A DNA stretch of 64,000 nucleotides. Source: Kwoniella bestiolae CBS 10118 (lineage: Eukaryota > Basidiomycota > Tremellomycetes > Tremellales > Cryptococcaceae). A program made the position numbers and the translations under genes. Positions 21,101 through 34,425 of this stretch are shown in pieces. The stretch is from the NCBI RefSeq assembly GCF_000512585.2, contig NC_089242.1, positions 434,001 through 498,000 of the forward strand, read 5' to 3'. Position 1 is the first letter of the stretch. Each line of letters starts with the position of its first letter. The notes under the pieces are model-generated. The model saw nothing but the letters and a program-made list of their open reading frames with translations. It did no database searches and had not been told where the DNA came from.

Positions 21101-24100
21101 CATACATTATGGCCTCTCCGGATCTCGACAGCGTATATGCCCGGGGCCGTTGTCCTTCCATCTCCGAGACGGATATCATCTTCATCGAAGGGATAGAGGT
21201 CAAAGCCAACAGGCTATTCGGACCTCAGCCACATGCGACAACATATCTTTGTTTATGGGAGATCGTCATTCCGAAAGTGTCAGCATTCCTCAGTCCAGAC
21301 CTAGTAGCAGTACTTCAAGCTGCAGGAAGAAGTATGGGATATACGTTCTCGGATCCGGAGAATGGCCCTTCGGAGATCTACGTACCCAAAACTCCTCCAG
21401 ATGGTGAGTCTGAACGATACTGTGCAATGCTGATTTTTTATAGTGACATTCTTCAAGGTCACATTGGACGCAGCAATCATCATGCTCACTTCTGGCGACA
21501 GCGCTATTTCTGTCGAAGTACCCGAGGGTCTGTCGCTCGATACAAGCACCTTAGGCACTAGGTCATATAGCTCTATGATGGGTGTGCTGCTACCTTCCCT
21601 CACCGTGAATATATTGGAAAGAGGACCAAAGAGAACTTGGCGTCTGGTAGGATCTGCTAAAGCAGGTGCGGCGATCGATATCTTCAAAGCCCCTGCAGGA
21701 TGGAAAGAATCGGTCGCCCAACAGCAGGAGTTTATCCGAAGGGAAGACGAGGAGACGAACAGGATCTGGTATATGTATCAGGAGTCAAAGCCACCTCGTA
21801 AGTGTTCCTTCTCAAAGCCGTTGAATGCGCTGGCTGACCGCATGATAGTGGAACATCATGTCAATGGACTCTACTTGCCCCAACCCATGCAGCAGTCCTC
21901 GAAAGGTTAGTCTAAGTTTCCTCCCGATTTCCGCAATGCGGATGCTAATTAATAATGATGCTCCTCCAGACGACGAGTCTGTCAATGAGGAATCAGATCG
22001 ATCCACCATCGGATCTGAGCACGATGAGATTGCATCATCATCAGCTAGTACCAGCGATGATGAAAACGCATACAACGATCTCAAGTAGGTTGTTTGCTGT
22101 ACCTGAACAGGTTCATACGCTAACAATAGCTCATCTATAGCCAAGTCCGCCTTCGAAACAGGAGATCAAGATCCTTCGCGACCGCTAGAGAGACTCCGGA
22201 TAACTCGACCGTCGGCGAAGAGTCCGACACCAATTCCAGCGCGACCTCTGTCAACGGTTCCATCGCTTCGGCAACTGGCTCGAAGTATGGTGATATCGCT
22301 TCAGCCATGGCTGTCAAACTCCGGAAGTTCACCTCAGCTCACCGCGGCACCCCGACTCCCTTCGAATTTGTCTACCCTGCATCTTCAACTGGAGGTCCTT
22401 CGAGTTCAGTCAAACCCATTGAGAATGGCACGATCATCCGAATTGAAGGTAAAGCCATCAGCGTGGATCTACATTCAGACTCAGTTCCAGCTATTTCAAC
22501 TCTCCTTATTGGTATGTCTACAAAGAACGATTGTTTCGAAAAACGACTAGATGCATTACTGGCTGGACAGCTGTCTGCGGTGGAAGACGAATCAAAACTC
22601 AGCGTGCCAACAGTTTTAGATATTAGTCTGCCATCGATAGGTGTAAGAATATCTTCTCTGGATAGACGACAGGCTTCTTGCGCGACTCAGCTCCAAGGTA
22701 TCAGCTGTCACCTGTCGCACGGTGTACCCCGAAACAAGCAAGCGATTCTTGATATCTCTACAAAGATATCGACAGTTACTCTTCTGGCCTCAGCCACGAC
22801 CCCGACCACCTCCGGCATCTCTCTTCGCGATGTGTCCGAACTCAACGATGTCTCCCTCGGTGGTGCTCCTGTGCTCAGGGCTACAATGGAGGGACTCGAC
22901 ATCGCTGCTCACCATAGTCAAGGTGTACGCGTGCAGACGAAATTATCAAAGATTACTCTCGATACTGTCACTCCTGCTATCGATAATATGTTCACTCTAA
23001 TACAACCATGGCTTGAAGCGACCAAGCGGATCCAAACTACAAAACCAACAGCCATTTCGGATGCTCATGTTCTATATACCATCCTACAAAAGGTTATTCA
23101 ACATGGGTACGACACCTATTTACCGGCATTTGCCTACGAAAGAGCGTATGGACTACATGTACAAGACTTTAGGAATGTCAGGACACAAACTGGATGGTGG
23201 TTGCTAGCTCGATTCCGAGATTGGTATAGAAGGATTCCCGCAGAGCAGACCTTGGAGCCTGAACTTCCCTTAGATCAGATGGCAGAATACATCGTCAGTC
23301 AATTGTGCAGAGTGGAAGATACCGTTCATGGAGCCGAGAACGTCATTAGAGAGCAACACTTCATCCAGACTGTGTTCGGTAAAGTCGTCTCGGAACCGAC
23401 ATCTACGCAGAAGAAAGACAAAGCGATGGATGTGTTCTTATACTCCGACCATCTTCGAATCAGCCATCATGGATACTCCCTAGGTTCGAAAAAAATCACG
23501 TCAAGTAAGATCATCGTTGATAAAGCTTCCATTGGGGGGTCGAGAGCTACAGGCAAGACGGACGATAGACCGGTCACCCAGATCCAGGCGGTAGTAGCCG
23601 TTCAAGAGGTGCGAACTGAGATCCAAGATAGTATACTCAGTTCTGTCAGAGCTTGCCTGGAACAAATGCCTGAGATGGCCGTCAAAGCTGAAGTACCAAA
23701 GGCTGCGAGCAAAGATACGAAACTTGTCATCGTCGCTGACGGACAGGTCGGATCGATCAACCTAGATGTTCTGGGAGGTGGACTAAGATTGCATTTCAGT
23801 ACACGAGATTTTCACCTCGCGAGGCTGGCCAGGAAAAGTGTTGGACTGACGCACGTCCCGCCTCATGATTCGTCTAAAGAGACCTCCACCTTGACTTGCG
23901 CCGCTATCGAACTATCGTTATTGCAGACGGAGGAAGGACAAGTTCAGTCGAATCGAGCCTCTGATCGAATCATTGTCAGTCTCAAACCTGAAGGCTTGTC
24001 TGTACTATACGATGAGTACCGTTCTACCTCTCGCAAATCTCCTACCCCCGGTATCAAGATAGTAATTGGGCTCAAGCTTCTCGATTTCGACTCAAGACCT

Positions 24101-27100
24101 CAACTTCGAGCTTTCTATGCCTTTGTGCAAGATTGGAAACAAAGGGAATTACCTCTCTATACCGCCAGTATCAACGATATCCGATCGATACTGGCTGCTA
24201 AAGTACCCAGTCAACCCAAATCGAGCTCTCCATCCCCGCCACTGCAACTAGCCGCTGTGGATCTCACGATTGAAGCTTTACATATACAAGTACGAGCTGC
24301 TAAGGCACTATGGCTCCGATGGGATATAGGCAAGATCTACGTTTCTCGACAAGCTCTTGATGAAAACGTTCGCTTTGCCATGCGGGTCGCACCTCAAGTG
24401 GTCGGTGCCTACGCTTCTTTACGGAAACATAAATCGACTGATTCGTCCGCGCTTCGTTTACCCTCTATCACTGTAATCGGTGATACGAGAACGGTCGATG
24501 GTCGTGCGCATGTCTCAGCTAATATCGAACTTGGGTTCTTCACCGGAGTGTTGAAACCGGTCATTCTTGATCGATTACTATCGCTACATCAACAGCTGGC
24601 TGCGGATATCACTCAATTTGTTCATGATTGGCAGAACGATGTCACAAAAGCAATCAACCAACGTCATGCAAAAGGTATATCTACTGCTTCTATAGATACA
24701 ACATCGACAACGCAAACAGATTCGCCAGGACTGCTTTTCGACATACATATTGGAGTAGCTGGTTTACGATTAGGACTTCGAGCGGATGATGTGGCTACGA
24801 CGCTGTTATTCGAAGCTTTAGCAGTGAAGGGTAGAGCGACGAATCATTTGACAGAGGAACATGCACTACACTGGAGAGCGAAAATCGACCATTTCGGTTT
24901 ATCTCTGGGTCATCTTGGTTCCCAAGCTCTTTCCAACGACACCGAACCTATAAGAACCCATCGAACCGCTTATATGATCCTCGATGCGGAAGTACAAGAA
25001 GTACCGCCTACTCCTCAATCCACCTCAAGGCTGATAATCAACCTCAGTCGAGTACATACGGTCATGCATCCGGAAGCTTTGAGTGAATTGGCCGATCTGT
25101 TGAAGAGCTGGATGTCGGACCTGCATACTCTGCGTGATCATCGTTCCGCGGAAGTTGCAGAAGTCAAGGTACATACGAGCAAAGTACTCAAGCGGTTGGA
25201 ATCGGCAGAGAAGGTCGAACATTCCGAGAAGTCCTGGTTCGCCAACCGATTGGTATTTGTGGAAGTCTCTGGAATAGGTATTGCTATACCCTTGGTCGAA
25301 GGGGCCGCTATCGGTGATACGATTCACAGCGATCTACCAGCTCTGTTATACTCTATCCGAGTCATCAGTTTCCAGAATAGGCGGAATGAAACTGCTAGAT
25401 TCAAGGTTCAGAATATGGCATTACAATTTGTCAGAAAGTGAGTTCTTGTTAGTTCGTGCTTGGCTAACGGGATTAGATTCGATCAAAGCTCTTCTGAGCA
25501 CTTCACAGGCGATTTCCACGAATCAGTCAATCGGATGACTCTCCCTTCGATCGATATGGAAGCTCAGATGTCATCCACTCCCGAGCTTTGGCAATTGTCC
25601 GCTCATTGCTCTGCGACGGATTTCAAGCTTTCATTATCGCCCGAAATCGCAGATGGCATATTCAAGCTTATCGACCTGTTTCACCACGGTAAAGAACGTA
25701 TCTCCAAGCTGGAAGCTCACTATACATCTGAAATGGCCAAACATCCTTATGAATCGGTCTCTGCAAAATATGATGATCCGTCTTCACCCATAGTCGCTCG
25801 ACCATCACAACGGATATTGGTCAGGATGTCATATACATTCAACAGTGGTATCGTCGAACTTCACCGTGGATTGTCCGAAAACGAACGTAGAACCCTTAAT
25901 GCAGATCTGAAGAAGAGTAGACAATGGCATGATACCGTTGTCTTGCCTACTGTGTCCTTGTGGATGGATTACTCGGGACCAAAGGCTAACAATTTAGCAT
26001 CAAAGGATAATGAGGATACTGATGCGCTGCTTCTTTTCAACGCTGTGAGTTTCTACTTGGGATGAACTGAGCTGACAGAATAGGCCGTTCACGAGAGTCG
26101 GAATCTCCTTCGACCCACCATCCTCCCCTTTTTCGTGCAAGTCATCAATCGCATGGAAAGCAGGGCCAAGCAGAAAGTAGCTACTTCCAATATCTCCTCT
26201 CCACCTCAACCAGAACCATCTCCCGAATCCACTAGCGAACCACCTGTTTCCACCATATCACGCACTCCTATGGGCAGAATCCGATTACGATTTACTCTGC
26301 GTATTGATAAATCAAGACTTCGACTGTCCTGCGCACCCGACTCGAACGCCTATGCCGATCTAAAATGGGAGAGCGGTGGTTTCCTCGCGAGTACCACCAT
26401 TGGTGGAAACGATGTGACCACTGTTGCTGGTACCATCTCTGGCGTCACTGCATACCTGCGTCACGAGTTCGCTGAAGAAGGTAGAAGCTGTATCGAAGCC
26501 GGAGCGAAAGACATGGCATTCTCAATCGCGCATCGTCCTGATAATGGGAACGGAAATCAAAAGGGATTGTCGATCGTACTGGATACTCAGCTTTCTGGTC
26601 AATTCAGATTAGAGCAATTCAGTGCTTGGTTGACATTTGCAGCTGTTTGGATCGATTCTGCACCTCCACTGGACTTACCACCGAAATCAGCTATCGTAGA
26701 AGCGGCTACCAATTCTGCGCCTGCTCTGGCTCCTACTCCAAATCAACAGAAGCTTGGTATAGTCGCTTTGATCAGATTTAGAAGTATCGATCTCGACGCC
26801 AACGTTGGAGTAACCAACGTGAAGTTAGAATTTACCCCGGTCGTCCTTCGTACGATCAGTAATGGCGAATTCGCAGAAGTCGATCTGGACATCGGGGTGA
26901 CACAGCTGACGGCGAAAGGTGATATATCTGGTGAATTGCGAAGCGAATATATCAACTTCCACACTTCAAGACAATCCTCCCGATCTGCTACACAAGCTGT
27001 TCCAACGGTTTTGAGCATGGCCATAGACGCTGGTGATTTGACTGGTAGTTTGCTTCTGCAGGAGTTGAAGGTTATCATCTTCCAGTAGGTTGATCCTCCT

Positions 27101-28439
27101 CCGTCTCGAAGGTTTGTTTGCTGACGTTCTCTTATAGCTTAGAGCCCGCTACTGTCAAATTGGCGGATGATTGGAAAGCTTTCAACGAAGATAACAAATC
27201 CCAGGTCAACCTGTCATTCACCGTCCAGGCTGGTGTCTTCCGCGCAATCGCAAGATTATTGGCCATACCCGCTTTGCTCAATAGACTCTACTCTATAACC
27301 AATACCTTCGATTCTCAAGAAAGGGTAGCATCTCAACGATCGAATGTCTACAAATCTACCAAACTTCGTAAATCCACTGAACCCTCGCCTATGGCTGCTG
27401 CGATCTTGCATACGGCACGTAAAGCTGGTCAATCCATGAATACCTCAGGTAGCGTACGGACCTCTCAGACTATGCGGTTCGACCTCGGTGGAGTGGAATT
27501 AGGAATTTTCAATGCCCCTGCTACGGATGAACATCGAGGAGATTTCTATAGATTCATGATTGGGAAGTGTGAGACGGATCTTAAGAGGAGATTGTCGAAG
27601 GAGGGTCTACCAAAGAGAGATTTGAGCGTATTGGTCTCGTTCGTCAGTTGGGATACTAGTGATGGACCTAGGGCGGCGAAAGATACTGCTGGGTCTAGGG
27701 TTGTGAAAGAGATGATTGAGTCGGCTTCCAAGCATGGTAAAAGGGAAATAGCTTGGTTACCTCTTATGGTGAGTATGATAGCCTCTCTGTCCTCATTTCA
27801 TCCTCTTTGGGACTCAAAATGCTGATTGGGCTGCTATGATCTAGACCATGACGATGAACTCGATTGAGGAACCACGACCGCCAGTCATTGTATATGATTT
27901 CGATCTAGTGTGGGGAGAAGGTGATGGAGATGTCGCGATCTTACCGTACTTCTTTGAACAGGCTTATAAGACTTTCGATGCGTTCACCAAAGGATTGGAA
28001 CAGGAACAAATTACCAAAGCCAAACGAAGAGGGGAAGACATGCCTATCAGAAGAAATACCTCGACAGTCAACTTCGATATCAAACATACCAACGGTACTA
28101 GCAACACAGACAAAGCCAAAGAAGAGGATGGCGAAGACACCAGTAATGAGCAGTTGACGTTTAGAACGAGATTGGCAGGACAAAGACCTCTGCCTGTACC
28201 TAGATTGAGATTGTTGGGAGAAGGAACGAGGCAGGCAATGGTGATCATACCTAGAATTAACGAGTTTTCCGATCAATTGCCTGTGATGATACACAAGGGG
28301 ATTACATCGCCTTTGGAGGATGGGATGGACTTGTGAGTCATAGTTTGGTTCTATCAATCCGCGATACAGAAAGCTGATGTGGGGAGAGGATAGATTACTC
28401 AAACTTTACGAAAAACAATTACCTGATCGAGCGACATAA
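18105..28439 (+). CDS. CSF1: Csf1/BLTP1 bridge-like lipid transfer protein
   Basis: Eighteen exons join in frame to 3,165 aa: 18105-18435, 18488-18757, 18796-19570, 19610-19979, 20018-20294, 20332-20600, 20642-20818, 20868-21012, 21077-21403, 21444-21797, 21849-21905, 21970-22084, 22141-25437, 25477-26044, 26084-27084, 27138-27768, 27845-28332, 28394-28439. A membrane anchor (residues about 8-30) precedes RLYTWRNYNAYIVIGSLQIA and GRISFRDVEYHSSNISVRA, the N-terminal signature of yeast Csf1, animal Tweek and human BLTP1. These very long beta-groove proteins are thought to move phospholipids between the ER and other membranes, in yeast supporting GPI-anchor synthesis and cold growth. Low-complexity acidic/Ser segments lie near residues 170-210 and 1115-1200. 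Length agrees with the family (about 3,000 aa). The smallest intron is about 37 nt. No break was found. Confidence 0.93.
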
Positions 28440-30352
28440 TATCCTATACGTCTGTTCTCTGTATTCTACGACACGAACGAAATAGTACCCTGCATTTATA
28501 TACCATTATTGTCTTGCTTATGTTGAATGTATTCCTTGGTTGTGCCGGTACTAAACTGCCACGACTCATTGTACAGATCGGATTACGACTACCCTTGAGT
28601 TGTCATCATTGACCAGAAGGTTGGATGTCACCACGGTGCGACCTCGTATGAATGTACACATTTCCTTTCTTCTGTGTTTTCCATCATCGATCGTACGCAT
28701 CCGGATCCATTCATAAATACACTTCAACAATGACAACTTGCCAGTGTGACCTCGAGCTGCATTCTCTACCTGGTTACTGGACAGCTCGCGGTCGTCCTGA
28801 TCTCGAGAGTAGTTCATGCATTACGCAGCCTCTACACAATGATGGTATGGGTAGGTCAAACTCGAATCCGTCGACTGAGTTTCAACAAGCGGAATTTGAC
28901 AGAAATTGACGATAGTCGTCCCTCCGATGCTTTTCCCGGATGACCCAGACGTCGGAAAGTTCTTGAATTGGGGATGGAGAGGATGGCCAATCTGTTCAGT
29001 TCGCGTATGTACCCGCGCTCTTCTCCTGGCATGTCACGATTCTTGGTGTCAATACTGACTTGATCACACCTTCGGTTGACCAGCTCAATTGCATCAGATA
29101 TCCGTTCTGTTGTTGTAAATTCTGCTGTGGATCACGATAGATATCGAAAGTCAAGCTTTGAAGGTGAAGAGATCATGTTTAGTACATAAAAACATTGAGG
29201 GTAATCTCATAAGAAACAAAGTTCTTCAGATCGATATGTATTACCATTCTCAACTTCTTGATGTGGGACGAGGGTCTGTACCGCTACTAGTGCATAACCT
29301 TGGGTTGATGCGCTTTCTTGCAAAAGGATACCCAGGTGGGGAAGTGGGCATCAAAGTCCAGATGAGAAACATCAAAAGTCCAGATGAGATAGGGCAATTT
29401 CGAATCCTGATCTAACAGAGATGAAACCATCGGGCGCAGAATCAAATTTGGTAGTCGTCAAGGAGACGAGTTTCAAGCTCGAGCTCGAATTTTCAAAACG
29501 ACAGGGCAAGTCATCAAACGTACCGCCCGGATCATATAATCAAGCTTTGATCCGATCACGGATCACCCATCACGTCGGTTTGACCTGTGGGTTACTGTAC
29601 CTCGCAGTTACCGCATCGTATCGCGGATCAAATGGATCGGGATCCCTTGATGGACATGAGTAAGCATCCTCGGTTATGGTCTGGAGTCCGATCGGTAAGG
29701 CTCATCCCTTGACGGCGGTTTGTCGGCAGCACGGCACGAGTACCGTTCATCGAAGTCTTGAGCAGAAAGAGGAAAGGGCTTCGTTACAGTGTCTCAATCT
29801 AAATGACTGCCCCTCCCTCCCCTCCCCCACCTTGCGTTTAGTGTAGGGCGCAAAAGCAAACCGCAAAAGAAAAGAAGTTGAGGTAGATCCCTCAGCGAAC
29901 ATCCAGAACAAGCTACACAACACGGTAAGCTTAAAAATATGGTTTTAGTTTTAGTTTTTGGACCTGATTCACATTTCACCATTTAAGGTGTTACAGTAGT
30001 CAATTGGTCGTGCTGCTGTACGAGCAATCAATGGGAAGCAAAGCTGAGAGTATGCGCAGACGAAACAGATTGGGATATGAATATAACAGGATGTGATCGA
30101 CAAGAAATACTACTGTACTCGTGCCATACATTTAAAATCTTTGTACTTCTTCTGATTGCGAGTTTCAAGATCGATTAATCTTTATTCAGGCTACTCACTG
30201 GCTTGATTGCTTCTCTTCTGGCGGTCATCAGTCTAGATACTATCATTGCACGCTACTTGCATATCACCAGCCTCGCCTGTCTGTCCGACATCACATTTGG
30301 CGAACAACCTCTCAAGTGGTGTGAGACCATTCCATACTGTATTTGCTGTACG
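28440..30352. other. 1.9-kb gene-poor interval
   Basis: Frames such as 29158-29415 and 29421-29663 (80 to 85 codons, plus) have no motif, no signal peptide and no phase-matched splice partners. A 20-nt direct repeat sits at 29349-29389. This interval includes the CSF1 trailer and the promoter of the P-loop kinase gene. A non-coding RNA cannot be excluded from sequence alone. Confidence 0.5.
29349..29389. repeat. direct repeat, two copies of about 20 nt
   Basis: CATCAAAGTCCAGATGAGA (29349-29367) and CATCAAAAGTCCAGATGAGA (29370-29389) are separated by 2 nt and differ by one A. It looks like a local duplication in non-coding DNA. Confidence 0.85.
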
Positions 30353-31357
30353 ATGCCGCACAGTGCTGGAGTGGTAGTCTTGCTCAATGGGTACCCAGGT
30401 GTAGGTAAATCGAGCGTTGCGAAAGAGCTCTTGTAAGTGGATGCTTTGGTTTCCCCTCTACGACAGAACATCCTCATCACCAGAGCAGCAGTCACTCGCC
30501 AGGTGTTTGATGGGCTGATGTATTTATTTGTTCTCGCTGCGATCAGGAGGATTCTCCCCAATGCGAAATTGCTGGAATATCATTCCCTCCGAGCGGTGAT
30601 AGATCCGTTGATAGATAGGGAGAAAGATACAGACAGATGGATGGAGATGAAGAAGGCTCTGGTGGGTAATCATCTTTCTACGACAGTCATCCGGACCACT
30701 ACTCGTCCGGTTACTCGTCTTCCGCGATCGGAATAACGTCACCAGCTCGTATTGTCACTGACTAATCTTATTCTGTACTTGATCCGTCTTACACAGCTCC
30801 AAACCCTTCTCTCCAACCTCGCTTCCAATCCACCCACCTCCTCCACCCACCCACCAATATACATCCTAACCTCTCATCTATGCGCGACACCCCGCCGTCT
30901 ATCCGTCTTGCACTCGCACCTATCCTCCCTCCCACTCCTGCACGTCATCCTCAACTGCTCGACCGAAGAGAACCTCAAAAGGCTGAAGACCGCCTCCCGA
31001 GCCGGTCTCACAGAGATAGATACCAACCTTCATCGCAATGGGAATGGGTCCGTTGGTCCAGGGTTCGGCACAAAAGGGTATACAGGCAAGAAAATCACAG
31101 ACGAATCGACATTATACGAGTTAAGGATGGAGGAGGAACTGGGGAGGTTCTACGCGTATAATTCGAACGGTCTTAAATCGACGGGAGGGGGTGGGAAGTC
31201 CATCGAGGAGTTGAAGAGGAAGGGGTTATTGGGTGAATACGAGGTGAATACTGAGAAATTGGAGATTAACCAGACTGCTATGTTGGTTTCGGAGTATATC
31301 ATCGAGGCTTGTAGAGAGATGGGTTGGTATATCAGGTTGAACCCTCAAAAGAGGTAG
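30353..31357 (+). CDS. P-loop ATPase/kinase, AAA_33-like
   Basis: Three exons (30353-30432, 30547-30661, 30797-31357) join in frame to 251 aa. A Walker A loop GYPGVGKS is at residues 13-20, right at the N-terminus, as in the AAA_33 and nucleoside/small-molecule kinase-like P-loop proteins. Exon 2 adds NAKLLEYHSLRAVIDPLIDR; exon 3 has a beta strand with an ILNCSTEENLKRL segment typical of the LID side of such kinases, and a C-terminal helical region (TAMLVSEYIIEACREM). The third exon start is the CAG acceptor at 30796. The substrate cannot be read from sequence. Relatives phosphorylate nucleosides, antibiotics or other small molecules; no more specific claim is made. Confidence 0.75.
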
Positions 31358-31663
31358 ATAACGTACATCGAAAGAAATAAAAAAGAGTTTGAGATGGGTT
31401 GGTTTGATTTGATTTGCTTTGACCTCGGTCGAAATATCATTGGCTTTCTCTTGAGTCATCAAGACAAAAGGTGTTTACAGTAGTCATTGATTAATGTGAA
31501 TATCGCTACAATGCGCATGAATCTCGTTGTATATATGCAGTGTACATCCCATTATGAGAGTGAGATGATCCATCTCGGTCTATTCATGATCATGTTGAAA
31601 GATAACATCTACAGTGTCCAAATTAACGTACAAATATCCATATTCATAAAACCATCTCCCAAC
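31358..31663. other. convergent 3' region
   Basis: About 300 nt between the stops of the P-loop kinase gene (+) and the deubiquitinase gene (-). Both trailers lie here; nothing else is visible. Confidence 0.6.
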
Positions 31664-34425
31664 CTAATGAAGTGCTTTCCTCTTCATATTGGCAAACTTG
31701 GACTTCCTCAAATTCGAAGCCCCCGCGCCAGCGCCACCGCCCATATGCGCAGCCTTGAACGGATTATCCACCGCAGGCCTATGCGACTGTCTATTCTTCC
31801 TCTTCAGAGCTTTCTTCTCCTTCTTACTCATCTTCTTTCCCCTATGAGAATCGGCCATACCGCTCCTAAATGAATTGAAATTGGAATTGGGATTCCTGAA
31901 CGTCTGACTATCTTCGTCTTCGTCGCCCTCATCAGAGTCAGGTCGGGGATTATGTGGTCGGGCGATAGGCGATTTGGTTCCATAGAATTGACCGGGCGGT
32001 ACAGCTTTAGGCTGATATATTGTCTTACTTCCACTACTGGGAGTATTGGGTGTGGAACCCTTGGAAGGAGAATGGTTGGATTTGGGAGTCATCAACGAAC
32101 CGAATTTCCTCGAGGAAGCTGGTAACTGAGGTGGTAGTTCCACTTCTAAGTCTTCTTGATTCTGCGAAGCAGAAGGAGATGAACGTCGAGATCGAGGGGG
32201 TGTACCTTTACGTATTGACATTGGTTTTACTGGGCCAATGAGACCATTATCGCTTCTCTTGGGTTTCAGCGTATTAACCTGCCCTTCCTCTTCTTCCTCA
32301 TCGTTGTCGGATCTAGCTCTCTTCTCACCGACCTTCGTGATGAGAGGCGAAGGTACGTGACCGTTGGTTAAGTTAGATCCATTCACTTTCTTTGTTGATA
32401 ATTGAGGTGTATTCAAAGTGGGTATCGCTTCGTTGTCGGGGACCCGGATGTAACTGAGGAGATAAGCCGTCCTGTCGTCCAGGGCTTCTCGAGATGTTGC
32501 CGGTGAGACATCGTCATCGTCCGCATGGAACCATCGTCCCTGAGGTCCTCTGACATAAGATGTGTAGTGTCCGAAACGAAGTTCCACTCCTCGATGACAT
32601 GTTACTCCAAATAATCGGTATTTCGTTCCGCCAACCTACACGTGTGGATAGTCAGCATCCGCTAGTAGTTACATGAGGGTACATTTCGATAACATACCTT
32701 TGGATCGACCATATAAGGGGCTATATCCAGATACTCGTCATAACTGATTTGTCCATTATATTTGTTTGCCCTCGCCCGTCCACTGTAGGAATGATAATCT
32801 ACGCTGAAACGTTTGAGGTGTAGAGTAAGGATGGGAGGAGCTTCTTGGATCTTGAATGATTTGGTGGCATTGGCTTTGGCTTTGCAGCTAGGAGACAAAG
32901 AAGATAGTCAGCACTAGGTCTTCCCAGAATTCAGAGGTTAGGGATCATCTCCACATCCAACATGACCAATCGACTTTTCAGGTAGAATTTCTACTTACTT
33001 GTCACAATGATATTTATTATCACCTTCCAGCTTGTCCTCCCTCGTAAACCCATTCATCATATTCTTAATACTCTTCACACCAGACCTATTGACATCCAAC
33101 GACAAATCAAGGAACCAATCGAATGTGTCCGAGGGTTTCTGGCATCTTGAACAGATCACTCGGGAGCGTACTCTGCCTCCCCAGACTTTGTAGACCCATG
33201 TTGAGTGTTTGATCTTTTCGGGGAGATCCCTAGATAGGTACGATAGAGATATCAGTAATGACCGACAAGATGGGCGAGAATGGGATTCGAAAAAATTGAC
33301 AAAGTGTCACTCACTTCTTCGTACCAGCCAGAGCAGTCAGCTGCAGAGCATCGGTAACGAACCTAAAGAATTCATGGGTATCTTCCTGCTTGCTCTTGCT
33401 GAAGCCTTTCTTGATTTCTGGCGTAGAGATAACAAGGTCAGTCTCTCGGATAACAAGGATGCAGGAAGAGACTGATATCGACGAGAGTGAATGGAGGGAA
33501 AAAGGAAGAATAGACGGTCTAAAGTAAGTAACGATGCTCACCTCTCAACTGAGAATGTATCTGTGGAGCATAAGCTCTTCTCCCACTCCAATGCGACCCC
33601 TCAGCCATGTTCCTAAGTTGACATAACATGCAGAAACGATGGGCAGCTGCTCGAAGGCCTGCAAAGATGAAGATGAATTAGCTTGATTCCCTATATCCTT
33701 AGCCGATACGAGATGATCCATATTCTACCTGAATGTCGGTATCTAGGATAAGCATGTGGATGCTGCAGAACGGGAAAATGTCATAAACTCAAAGTGAACT
33801 CACATTTCCCCTCCTCATGCTCCATGGCTATCCTTAATACCGGCGGCGTATGCAACAACACCTGCAACGTCGCATTCGCATAACAAGCCATCGAGGGGTT
33901 ATTCAATCCCGCCGCTGGTCGTTTAACAGTGGAGATAGGTGCGGGCCATGAGAGTTCGATGTGCGATTTATACAGATCATCGGGGTTTATGGGCGGTCGG
34001 TACGTTGAGGGGAAGGATTGTGCTTTGGGTGAGATGGAGGTTGAGGAAGATGAAGGTGGTTGAGTGGGATTGGGGGTGGGTAGTTGTTTCTGTGTAGTGG
34101 TACCATTCGATAATTTGGTCATACCATTGACTAAGCGTGTTTCCTCCTCATGATCACTGACATCCCTACTTTCCAAATTATCTTCCTCATCCTCTTCGCC
34201 TTCCTCCTTTTCCTGCGATTTTACCACTTTGTTAAACCCATTAACCAGCTGTTTTGATCCCCTAGGCGGACTGGGTGGACCAGGTTGAACTATCTTCATC
34301 TTATTCTGAAGCAGGCTAACATTCTGTCGATGTATACCTTTAGAGAATTCTATGGGATTATCGAGCATGGATTTGAGAAGGGTGTTATTGTCTAGTGAAG
34401 ATGGGGTGGAGAGGATCGCTGTCAT
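31664..34425 (-). CDS. ubiquitin-specific protease (USP36/Ubp-like), 5' end uncertain
   Basis: From the first in-frame ATG at 34425, six exons (34425-33804, 33658-33542, 33417-33315, 33229-32999, 32887-32698, 32635-31664) give 744 aa. The USP catalytic domain spans about residues 165-475: Cys box GLNNPSMACYANATLQ with catalytic Cys181, KQEDTHEFFRF, a zinc finger of two CxxC pairs (CSRC; CDNC), ILTLHLKRFSVD, and the His box FGHYTSYV with catalytic His444 and Asp460 in GRWFHADDDD. Flanks are disordered: an acidic/Ser N-terminus and a C-terminus with basic clusters (KKMSKKEKKALKRKNR), as in nucleolar USP36-type enzymes. The frame stays open without ATG up to a stop at 34594, so an upstream spliced exon may add residues. 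It removes ubiquitin from protein substrates, perhaps ribosomal or nuclear; substrate unknown. Confidence 0.88.

Noticed and set aside
30353..31357. Reading the P-loop protein as a zeta-toxin-type kinase
   Set aside because: Only the Walker A and general fold resemble that group; there is no antitoxin neighbour, and AAA_33-like small-molecule kinases are widespread in fungi.
33726..33772. A short exon between GTB1-side and catalytic exons of the USP gene (between acceptor-like TTCTGCAG and donor-like GTAGAA)
   Set aside because: In the required phase it contains a stop codon; the single longer intron restores the USP sequence.
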